From positions 15,304,292 through 15,368,291 of the forward strand of contig NC_069094.1 in assembly GCF_947172395.1 (NCBI RefSeq): a stretch of DNA of 64,000 nt, read 5' to 3'. The stretch's first letter is position 1, and each line of letters begins with the position of its first letter. This document shows positions 11,226-19,852 of the stretch, piece by piece. A program made the position numbers and the translations under genes. The notes beneath the pieces were generated by a model. That model was given only the letters and a program-made list of their open reading frames with translations, was not told the DNA's origin and did no database searches. This DNA is from Bicyclus anynana. Its lineage: Eukaryota; Arthropoda; Insecta; Lepidoptera; Nymphalidae.

Positions 11226-11735
11226 AAAATATAAGGAACCTTAGTGTACCCCAAGCCTAACTACTCCCGCCACCGGACATCGATTATGATAATAACGCTA
11301 TTAAATTGCAAAATATCGTTTGACAACGCCGATTTAAAACTTATCTCGTCGAGCGGTGACGTTGGGCGGGGCTTCGATATTGCCGACATTACGCGGAGGC
11401 TTTATATAGACTTGCTGAAGCCTGGCGTTGAGTGCTTATCGCTTTTGATGTGAAAACATCTTTAAGGAATAGAACTGGAAAATATATATGTATTCACTAT
11501 ACAGCACTGGTAATATTTAACGTACGAAACGTTACACGTAGATATAGACAGAATAAGGTTCGCACAGTTCGAGTGTCGAGACTTGAATGTTATTTTTTGG
11601 CCAAAGACGCTGTTTTATTATATTACAGGCTACAGCAGGTATTTTAGGAGTTGGGGCACTGGACAATGCCAATACTTTGCGTTGCAGGTAGAAGGGACGG
11701 GAACAAAAGTGCTTAAAACCTTTAGTTAATCCAAA
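11226..11735. other. Spacer
   Basis: Two short frames (11244-11453 and 11432-11647) show no family motif. Otherwise featureless. Confidence 0.35.
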
Positions 11736-11737
11736 TT

Positions 11738-11791
11738 ACCATCAGGTGAGATTGTAATCAAGGGCTAACTTGTAAAGAATAAAAAAAAAAG
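11738..11791 (+). repeat. SINE-M 3' end fragment
   Basis: Only the terminal 'ccatcaggtgagattgtaat' and 'caagggctaacttgt' blocks and an A-rich tail remain, as expected for a strongly 5'-truncated insertion. Confidence 0.8.
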
Positions 11792-11799
11792 TATTATTA

Positions 11800-12411
11800 T
11801 AACATGCCCTGCGTTTACCAGAACACTACGGTCAATATAAACTGACCCAGGACTAGCATCCAGGACTTGTGTCATGTGTAGTCACACATTGAACCGACGA
11901 TGCAATTTGTCTCATATGTCTGTAATGTCCCAGTGATTATACCCTAAGATATGTGTAAACTCTAAGTGAACTTTACGTTCGTTTTGGAGAAATGAATATT
12001 TCAAACCGAAGATCAGAACAGAGTAATGTGTCTAGAATGTGGAACGCTAAATAATTTGGCGTCATAGCTTATCAACTAAATTAGTACGTAACTAACAACC
12101 AAAACGTAATAATCTAAATTAACTAAAGCTGGGAAACAAACCCAGGACCTCTCGTTCAAAAGGCAGAGTCACCTGAAACGCTACTGAATAGACAAAGAGC
12201 ACTTTACTAAAGCGTTTAAAAATTTAAACGCAATTACAGCACAACCAACGACATATTATTCGTTTGAAACTTTTGTCCTTCCGTAACTGAACGCTAAAAA
12301 ATGCATACAAGCAACTTTACTAAGCTCTCCTCGGAACAATCGTTCATTGTTTAACAGTGTGCACGGAAAAATGCAGCGAATATACGAATGTATTGCGGAA
12401 TGTGCCAATGA
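11800..12411. other. Spacer with a decayed tRNA-like head
   Basis: Around 12129-12165 the minus strand has a B-box-like 'gggtttgtttccc' with 'tcctgggtttg' context, suggesting an old SINE head. Nothing else is recognisable. Confidence 0.35.
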
Positions 12412-12946
12412 ATTTTGAAAAACGTGAAAGTTTCTATGGATGTATGTGGAGAGCTGTGATAGCCCAGTGGATATGACCTCTGCCTCCGATTCCGGAGGGT
12501 GTGGGTTCGAATCCGGTCCGGGGCATGCACCTCCAACTTTTCAGTTGCGTGAATTTTATTTAATATCACGTGTCCCAAACGGTGAAGGAAAACATCGTGA
12601 GGAAACCTGCATACCAGAGAATTATCTTTATTCTCTGCGTGTGTGAAGTCTGCCAATCCGCATTGGGCCAGCGTGGTGGACTATTGGCCTTACCTCTCTC
12701 ATTCTGAGAGGAGACTCGAGCTCAGCAGTGAGCCAAATATGGGTTGATGGCGACGACGATGTTTGTTTGGATGTTTGTTACTAATTAACGCTGCTACTAC
12801 TGAAGCGATTTGGCTGAAATTTAGATTGGAAATAGATTTTACTCTGGATTAACACTGCACTCCTGTTCGACTCACAAAAATAATTGGTTTCCGCGGGATT
12901 TGTGAAAAACTGAATTCCACGTGGACGAAGTCGAGGCCCGTAGTAG
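12412..12946 (+). mobile_element. HEL repeat split by a SINE-T
   Basis: The 5' piece 'gtgaaagtttctatggatg' ends near 12449, and the 3' piece resumes near 12762 with 'gtttgtttggatgtttg' and runs to 'gaagtcgaggcccgtagt'. The 8-bp word gatgtatg before and gatgtttg after the SINE may be its target duplication with one mismatch. Confidence 0.75.
12450..12761 (+). repeat. SINE-T, full length (reference copy)
   Basis: Head: 'tagcccagtggatatgacc' (A box) and 'ggttcgaatccggtccgg' (B box). The body has 'ggtgaaggaaaacatcgtg', an 'agagaat..attctct' stem region, 'ccgcattgggccagcgtgg' and 'tctgagaggagactcgag', then 'gggttgatgg' and a GAT/GAC-rich end. A tRNA-derived, pol III-type SINE. The open frames on both strands of this stretch are incidental and recur in other copies. 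Confidence 0.92.
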
Positions 12947-13121
12947 TTTAAAATGTTAGTATGATAGGCACACGGGTGTATAGGTAGGCTTGACCTAAGC
13001 TAGCAAGCGATAAAGCCTGCAACGTTCGTGAATCAATATGCACGCCGTAATCAATATGCAATTTAATCGTTGAATGTTACTAGTGAACTACTTCTGTGGA
13101 ATGTAGTCCGCTAGTGCTGAT

Positions 13122-13284
13122 CTATACTAATATTATAATGAGGTAAAGTTTGTGGTGTTATGTGGGATTTTGAAAATTCTCTTTTCACTAGAAAGACGAG
13201 TTATTTGTGAGTGTCATATGCTATATTTTGTCTCAGTATTCTCACGGAAATTAAAACTCCGCGGGCGAAACCGCGGGCTAGTAT
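13122..13284 (+). mobile_element. HEL repeat
   Basis: Complete at both ends: 'tctatactaatattataatg' at the 5' end and 'gaaaccgcgggctagt' at the 3' end, with the GAGGTAAAGTTTGTG body. Confidence 0.85.
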
Positions 13285-13307
13285 TTTAATATATATATGA
13301 CACGACA

Positions 13308-13450
13308 CGTTGATTCAGTGGTTAGCCTATGTGGTATGAGATGACGAGATCCTGAGTTCAGATGCTGGGTTAGGCTATGAGGAACGTGGATTTTACTTAA
13401 AGTGTTTCAGTCCGGGCTGCGAATTTTTGGGCGGACACCCGCGGCGTTTA
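13308..13450 (+). repeat. tRNA-derived SINE, third family
   Basis: 'gattcagtggttagcctatg' resembles an A box and 'gagttcagatgctggg' an imperfect B box, followed by 'gtgttt' and 'cggg' blocks. The layout is that of a lepidopteran SINE but the sequence matches neither SINE-T nor SINE-M. Family assignment uncertain. Confidence 0.5.
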
Positions 13451-13731
13451 TTTTAGAAGTTAGAATAACTTTAGAAAGCTGTCCTTACAACACAAGATTC
13501 TGGAAGAAGAAGAACAAAAGAAGACACAGCATAGAGCAACGGAGCATCCTTAGCTGACTACATTAAAACGATAATTATTGAACGAGAAACTACCACAAAT
13601 ATACAACTCTTATGAAATAGTAGTAATTTTAGTTTAGTATCATCATATTATATGTTACATTTATTTTTAGATTTGTTTTTGCTTTTAGTTTAGTTTTATC
13701 TCGCTATTTGACTACGCATTTCCGTGGTGTC

Positions 13732-13834
13732 AAGGTTCAAGGTTATCAGCTGAAACTAAACGCTGTATGACCAACATTTGCAGCAGCATGCAGCACAATG
13801 GTGAGCTGGATCCTTTTTCAAGGTTGTGCCAAAT
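13732..13834 (+). repeat. 165-bp tandem repeat, left partial unit
   Basis: About 100 bp from 'aaggttatcagctgaaac' to 'aaggttgtgccaaatat' are repeated at 15140-15241 with only a few substitutions. It is the end of one unit of a 165-bp tandem repeat, now separated from the next unit by a retrotransposon. Confidence 0.8.
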
Positions 13835-13836
13835 AT

Positions 13837-13871
<35 letters not shown>

Positions 13872-15072
13872 CTTAATCAATACCCGGGAAGACATTACAG
13901 TTGCCCAATTCGTCTTCCCAGGCTATACATACATTAGAATAATACAAACAAAATTACAAACTATAACAAAAATAACATAAAAAAGAAAAAAAAAAAAGAA
14001 AGAAAACATTAATAATTTAAATACAAAAAACATTAATCAATAACAATAATATACTTAACAATTTAACAAAACATAAAAATTAAATGCCCGAAAAACATCA
14101 ACTTACTCCATTAATAATAATTTAATGGTTTTTACAAGCATCTGCGGTGGAGAGTGAAAAACGTCCAATTCTAAATTGTTACCAGTTAGATCATTGAGCA
14201 GGCGCAGCGCAAGCGCTAACGGTGCGTGCTGAGTCACTTTTGTCCTGCCATGCGGTATAGCAAATAAATGGCGACGTCGCGCACTAGCGTATTTGTCCGG
14301 GACATGCAAACCTACTGTTTCTAGTATGGCAGAATTACTCACTTTGCCCTGAATTAAAATTATTACATATTTTAACAAAGCTACCTTACGCCTTAACTCC
14401 AATTTGTCATACCCGGTCATACCAAGGAGAAACAGACTTGGATATATGGTGGGGTACCCAACTGAATAGCCATATTGCTTCCTGTAGAGCCATCTAATAA
14501 ATTTTTTCTGGATCTTTTCCACCATATCTACGTACTTATGCTCAAATGGATTCCATATGATGGAATTACACTCCAGTTTACTCCTCACATATGCGTTATA
14601 CAAAAGCTTTATAACCTCAGTAGATTTGAAATGTTGTGACTGGCGGAGCACAAACCCTAGAGTCCTATAGGCTTTGGTACTTATTTCTTGTATATGGCTA
14701 CGAAATGTCAAATTTTCTGACATAGTCGTTCCCAAATCCCTAACTGTCGTTACACGCGAAAGATTTGTGTCGCCTAGTTTGTAAGTAACTACAATCGGTT
14801 CAACCATTCGACTGAATGTAATGACGGAGCACTTATTAATGTTAAAAAATAATTTATTACGAGTACACCATTGCAACACGTTATCAACATCATTCTGTAA
14901 AATTTGAGCATCCGAAACGCGCTCCACCTTATGAAAGACTTTCAAATCATCTGCAAACAGTAGGCACCTAGCATGGGTAATCACATTCGGCAAATCGTTG
15001 ATCAATATTAGAAACTCCAGTGGTCCTAGATTGCTTCCTTGACTTACACCAGAATGTGTAAAATAAGACTTA
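13834..15072 (-). mobile_element. 5'-truncated Jockey/CR1-like retrotransposon
   Basis: Minus-strand element consisting of the last third of a reverse-transcriptase ORF, an A-rich 3' UTR of about 230 bp and a (TAAA)n tail seen as ATTT repeats at 13834-13870. It lies between two units of a 165-bp tandem repeat, so it inserted after that array formed. The 5' junction is near 15072, where the tandem unit resumes. Confidence 0.8.
14103..15058 (-). pseudogene. Reverse transcriptase, C-terminal part (Jockey/CR1-like)
   Basis: The frame continues upstream of its first plausible start. GVSQGSNLGPLEF (RT motif B) is encoded near 15010-15052 and is followed by INDLP, then LLFADDLKVF (motif C, FADD intact) and FNINKCSVITFSR (motif D). 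The C-terminal region includes KLECNSIIWNP and IQKKFIRWL. Fingers, motif A and the endonuclease are missing, so the protein cannot be active. The surviving 300 or so codons have no stop, which implies a fairly recent insertion that was dead on arrival. Confidence 0.85.
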
Positions 15073-15316
15073 TATGACTTATTGGTGTTCTGATGCTAGT
15101 GTTAAGGTGTTAAGCGTGGCTCAACTTTTGTAATAAATGTTCAAGGTTATCAGCTGAAACTGAACGCTGTATGACCAACATTTGCAGCAGCATGCATCAC
15201 AATGCTGAGCTGGATCCTGTTTCAAGGTTGTGTCAAATATGACTTAGTGGTGCTAAGCATGCTAGTGTTATGGTGTTAATTAAGAGTGGCACATTTTTGT
15301 AAAAAAAATGTTCTTT
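15073..15316 (+). repeat. 165-bp tandem repeat, 1.5 units
   Basis: A full unit runs 15073-15237 and a second starts at 15238 with the same opening 'tatgactta'. Inside the second unit 'gctagtgtt.tggtgtta' and 'agtggc.ca' are recognisable before similarity fades near 15316. The unit contains no ORF. With 13732-13834 this makes about 2.1 surviving units. Confidence 0.75.
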
Positions 15317-15737
15317 CTTTTCTTTTCTTTAAATAAAAACAGTACAAAGATTTGGGGCCAAAGGCAAAGGAACACGCTGCCCTTAAGATATATAATAATG
15401 ATAACAGGGAAGTTATGTAACTACCTACTACATTACGATACAGCCTCCATGTAACCAAGTTACCCGGACTAACTTACAGCTGCGCCGTCGTTAGCCGGGA
15501 GCGGAACTGTAAACAAGATATAGCACCTTCTTCCCGACCCGCCAGATATATGGCCAGTTAAAATGTGTTTACGCTTGGAATTAAACCTATTCCAGTTTCA
15601 GGATGTTGTGGTAAGGTTGGGACCAGTGACTGCACAAGGCTTTTAATTAAAATAGGCACAATATGTACAAAAGTAAGAAAGGATTTGAGTGTCAATACTC
15701 CTCAATGCGCAAGAAAGCGCGCAAATTCACGGGAATG

Positions 15738-15753
15738 CGCGAGAATTCTCGCG
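15738..15753. repeat. Perfect 16-bp palindrome
   Basis: cgcgagaattctcgcg is self-complementary. It sits in a small GC-rich patch of AT-rich spacer, 55 bp from a much larger hairpin. No function is evident. Confidence 0.8.
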
Positions 15754-15808
15754 ACTGTTACGTAAATGCGTATCGTACTACCGACTGACCGAGCATTTTC
15801 GCGCCAAT

Positions 15809-15863
15809 TTTCGCAGATTCCACAGCCGGAAGCTCCTAGCTTCCGGCAGTGGAATCTGCGAAA
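15809..15863. repeat. 26-bp-arm hairpin
   Basis: Arms 15809-15834 and 15838-15863 are complementary with one mismatch and a 3-nt loop (cct). The centre reads ggaagct-cct-agcttcc. Several overlapping frames on both strands (15565-16045) arise because the palindrome is open in many frames; none has a protein motif. Confidence 0.8.
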
Positions 15864-15869
15864 TTCTCC

Positions 15870-16411
15870 AGAATTTGTGGAAGATTTCCCAGACGGGCGA
15901 TTTCTTCTTTGGCTCGTATTTAGTATTTATATGTTTGACCCAAGTTGATATAAAATATGTAATTTGCAAAAAATTCACTTCCATTTCATTCCACAGTAAT
16001 TTAAATAAAGCCTCAATAAGACAAATCGTTTGCTATGACGATTGATGCTGACTTGGTAAAGAATTAACAAAATCGGTTCAATATATTCAGATGTTACCCC
16101 ATACAACCTCACAAACTTAGATATTAACACTAATAGTAGTATAGATTCAAACGAATTATTTGTTGCAAAATAATAAAATCCCAGACCATCTATAAAAGTT
16201 ATTTCATGAAAAAGGTTAGCAAGTTTGTTTGTGAGTTGAATATTGTGCTAAAAGTTTGCGCACAAAGTCAAAGTGACGACAACTGAGCGATATTACATTT
16301 TTTTGCTAAAACTTGCGACTAAAGAATAACGTTGTATCGCGAATTTTATATACAAAAGAAAATGTTTTAATTTCATAAACGGTACAAATTATTTTAATTA
16401 TTCGTTATTAC
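15870..16411. other. Spacer
   Basis: Nothing recognised. AT-rich, without SINE boxes or long inverted repeats. Confidence 0.35.
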
Positions 16412-16490
16412 ACTAATATTATAAAGGCGAAAGTATGTGTGTATGTTTGTTCCTCCTTTGCGTTGCGGCTACTCAAGCAATTAGACTTAA
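16412..16490 (+). mobile_element. HEL repeat, 5' part
   Basis: 'cactaatattataaaggcg' and 'aaagtatgtgtgtatgtttg' mark a HEL 5' end, with 'gcggctactcaagcaatta' following. The 3' part is not contiguous; a HEL-like 3' piece occurs at 17157-17220 and could be its other end. Confidence 0.6.
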
Positions 16491-17156
16491 AGCGGAATGG
16501 TCACTGGCCCATACAACGTTGGCCCAGAGAATTCAGGTATACCCCCGTCTAAAAGTATATGAAAATGATAATATGATGTATAAATAAGGATCTGGTTAAA
16601 TAATTGACTTAATAAAAGTATGTTTCTTGAACAAAAATTACTTTTTATCACTCTTCTAGGGCAAAATGTAAGTTGGTGTATCAAAGCGGCGAAGTAACAT
16701 TTGAAGCTGTATTATTTCTTTTTGTATTATTTTTTTCTGCTACCAACAAGTTTAACAAACAAGAAAATTAACAAAAATACCAATTATAAGTCTTCAAAAA
16801 ATATCGTAAACTCAGGCTGTATGGTCTCTTAGCTTGTCCCTGTTGTGGACAAATTAAACATGTAAAAAGTTGTAGCAAACTTTTTTTGGACAAAGTAATG
16901 ATTTTATTATTAAAGTAGAATTTTAGAATTTAAACTATCGTAAGTGTTATTCATATTAATTGATTATGAAACACGGCTAAAACTCACGTGATATTAGGTC
17001 TGAGTATGCCCGACTAGTTTCAAACCCATAGCCCTTAGTCGTGAGCTGGTTTTTGCATCGCAGCACGATCCAAACTGCGAAGCGGCTGCGCGACGCGCTG
17101 CTGCTCGCATTGCGCGCTCGGTGAGCGGTTGAGTGGTGGGGAGTGAAGGTTCCGTT
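16491..17156. other. Spacer, possibly an insertion inside a HEL copy
   Basis: Lies between HEL 5' and HEL 3' pieces in the same orientation. It includes a GC-rich patch at 17045-17130 ('cgaagcggctgcgcgacgcg'). No gene motif, SINE box or terminal repeat that would identify an insert. Confidence 0.3.
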
Positions 17157-17220
17157 ACACTCTCGGATTTCTGAAAAACTTAATTTTCACGCTGATGAAG
17201 TCGTGGGTGTCCGTTGGTTA
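17157..17220 (+). mobile_element. HEL repeat, 3' part
   Basis: 'ctcggatttctgaaaaactt' followed by 'cacgctgatgaagtcgtggg' is a diverged HEL 3' end; the final CTAGT has become 'ttggtt'. Confidence 0.5.
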
Positions 17221-17846
17221 CATATAAAATGAAGTCGCTTCCACTGCATGTTTGCTTAGATCTTTTAAACTTTTCGGTGGATTTTAATTGGGTGCGAAAC
17301 AAGTCCATAGCCTTAATAGTCAAATTACGTGGACGCATACCATTAATCGGTAAAAACAACCAAAACGAAGTTAGACACAAAATTGAGCACCTAATGCAGA
17401 GCACGCCTCACCTGATTGCAGACCAAACTTTGTTACGAATAGTCGATGATCCATTACCGAGGTTCCGAACGCTAATGAAATAATGGAACAGCTAACTGGA
17501 CTATCGGGACAAACAAATTTTGTTTGCTGTACCGGAAATCGGGTTACGGGTAAACGCGGCTTCTGACTACTTCGGTAAGTGCTTGTTTGAAATTGATGGT
17601 TATACCCTGCCGGAGCTCATAGCCCTTTATTATTAGGGTGATTAATGAAAAAAAAATTTTTTTCACTTCTTTAGCTCCAAAAAGTCTCCATTATACCGGA
17701 GCGGGGACAAAATTTCACACTTCCTCTAGGGCGAGTTAATTTTTAACATTTTCTTTAAGTATTTTCTAAAATGAATTGTTTGTTGTTTTATGAAAATCGA
17801 GTGCTTATTCATAGTAATTCTTTTGCTTCTTATACATATGCTAGCG
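17221..17846. other. Unrecognised stretch
   Basis: An 89-codon open frame occupies 17214-17483 on the plus strand, with a basic, Leu-rich product that I cannot match to a family. It overlaps the 3' end of a HEL repeat, which argues against a host exon. Downstream DNA is AT-rich with no motif. Confidence 0.3.
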
Positions 17847-18127
17847 TGAGCCGTGATATCCCAGTGGATAAAACCTCTGTCTTCGATTCTGGAGGGCGTA
17901 GGTTCGAATTAGGTCCGGGGCATGCACCTTCAACTTTTTAGTTGTGTGAATTTTAAGAAATTAAATATCACGTGTCTCAAACGGTGAAGGAAAACATAGT
18001 GAGTAAACCTGCACACCATAGAATTTTCTTAATTCTCTATGTGTAAAGTCTGCCAATCCGCATGCGTGGTGGACTATTGGCCTAACTTTCATTCTGAGAG
18101 GAGACTCACAGCAGTGAGCCGATAATA
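17847..18127 (+). repeat. SINE-T, mildly diverged
   Basis: The head retains the A-box area 'tatcccagtggataaaacc' and the B box 'ggttcgaattaggtcc' (mutated). Part of the 'gcattgggccagcgtgg' block is deleted. The GAT tail is lost. Confidence 0.88.
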
Positions 18128-18129
18128 CA

Positions 18130-19659
18130 CATTCAATATATCTGATTCAGTGTGACGTCATACATAGATGATCCTCCAATTATATCCTTGCCGATACATG
18201 GAAACATCAAATATACATTCGAGAGGAAATTTCAATCATGCAAACCAAACGTGCGTGAGATATCGTGTCTACTGAATTGATTGCATATCTACAAAATTGC
18301 TTTACATTAGGCACAGCTTACGACCTAACCTATTTTTAAATAAATACATCATAAAATTTATTTAAAAGATGAATTTATTGAGGTAATCGGACAGTTTTCT
18401 TTTCTTTCAATAATATAAAATAATACGAAGTTTATAATAATAAGTAAATTTCACAATATTTGCACTTTCAATGTAACAAATATACTTAAAGATGTAGACC
18501 AAAGTAAACATAACCTTAGTTATAGAGCCTGTAATATTAACTCCTCGATTAGCATAACTCGCTCTTGCTCCACCGATATTCAGCACATACAAAATATCAT
18601 CGATACTCTAACAACATGTATGTGTATTCGTTGCTGTTATTTTGTAACTTTAATTAAGCTTTTGATGATATACAGTAAATCATCATCATCATTATCAGCC
18701 AATTTTAACGGCCAGCTACAGGGCATGTATCCTGTCTCTTATACCATATATAGCAATAGAGAAATGGGTAGAAAAAAAATATCAATTTATATGTGTAGTT
18801 ATGCATATACTTTTTAATTTGAAGATTTTATTTTCAGCTCTGGTTGTAGGAAGTTATAATATTATAAATGTGTTTAAAGTGTGATTTAGCGTAATGTTCT
18901 AGTATTGACAGTAATATTTTTTAAATCAACACGCATTCTAAATTATGGGTATCAACCGTTATATACCCGGATTTGGATTTATTAAACAATAACTTGACTG
19001 TGAATACAATATTTAGGTACTAAGAAAATCCTGAATCCTGTTTCCTATTTAATACAAATATTTTAAAAATATTGTAATGAATAATATTTTTTTGATCACA
19101 ATTATTCTTTGTACATCAAGGAGTCTGGAGTACTACAAGGTTGATCTAAGGGCCAATTTATTTTGTATTTTCTATGAAACGAATCACATAGCATATTATT
19201 TCAGATAATCTTAACATTATTCTGTAGACGTAGGTTTAAAACATGTAGGTCATGTGATGTGTACTAAGACATAGCCACGGACAATAACTAGCAAAGAAAA
19301 TATTCGATATTCATACACAACGGATAATTCCGATTCGTATGGGAAAGCACGTCCGTGAGCTTATCACGCCGGTTGTTATAATTTTGTGAAACCATTATTG
19401 TATAGCGAGCTTTAAGTGTTTAAGCTTGTTTATACTATCAATTTTGTTGATAGATGAAATGATTACATTTAATCATAGTATTATAACTAGTGTCTACGCT
19501 TAACTGATTTATGGATTTACTCTTTAGATACTAAGACTGTGAATTGTGAGGTCCAAGAAGTTTGTGGGGTATTTTTTTCAAGAATATTTCAGTAAAATTA
19601 CAAAATGATTAGTTGGTCCAAAGTAGAACACCCCGCTAGCTCTCTAAGTATCATTAAAA
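18130..19659. other. Spacer
   Basis: About 1.5 kb without a recognised gene or full-length repeat. A short minus-strand RTE-type 3' scrap ('catcatcatcattatcagcc' near 18678) is the only family I can name. Confidence 0.4.
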
Positions 19660-19660
19660 T

Positions 19661-19689
19661 ATAATAATAATAATAATAATAATAATAAG
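19661..19689 (-). repeat. (TTA)n retrotransposon tail
   Basis: About nine ATA/TTA triplets at the 3' terminus of the minus-strand element. Trinucleotide tails of this kind are left by target-primed reverse transcription of RTE-type RNAs. Confidence 0.85.
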
Positions 19690-19852
19690 CCGTTTATTCC
19701 CAAATCACACAGATCACATAAAATTATACAATACAAACAATTAAAAGGATAAAAAAAAAAAAAAAACTTAAAACTAACTTAAATTAACTGAACTTAATTT
19801 TAAGATAATGAATAATTATTGTAGGTTAATATTATTAATTAATTGTTGTTGT

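Noticed and set aside
12470..12530. tRNA-gene-like A and B boxes (here and in every SINE-T and SINE-M copy)
   Set aside because: The boxes sit in repeated 280-330-bp units with SINE bodies and tails, and the region does not fold as a complete cloverleaf with an acceptor stem. These are SINE heads, not tRNA genes.
12351..12656. Open frames of about 100 and 68 codons on both strands
   Set aside because: They lie inside a SINE-T, and the same frames appear in other copies (for example 24968-25246 and 31947-32141). They are by-products of the repeat sequence.
13732..15241. 100-bp target-site duplication around the Jockey/CR1-like element
   Set aside because: Far longer than any target-primed duplication. 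A 165-bp tandem period explains it better.
15809..15863. microRNA precursor
   Set aside because: The stem is too short and the 3-nt loop too tight for a usual Drosha/Dicer substrate. Reported as a hairpin only.
17214..17483. 89-codon frame as a gene
   Set aside because: Begins inside a HEL 3' end, matches no family, and has no supporting context.
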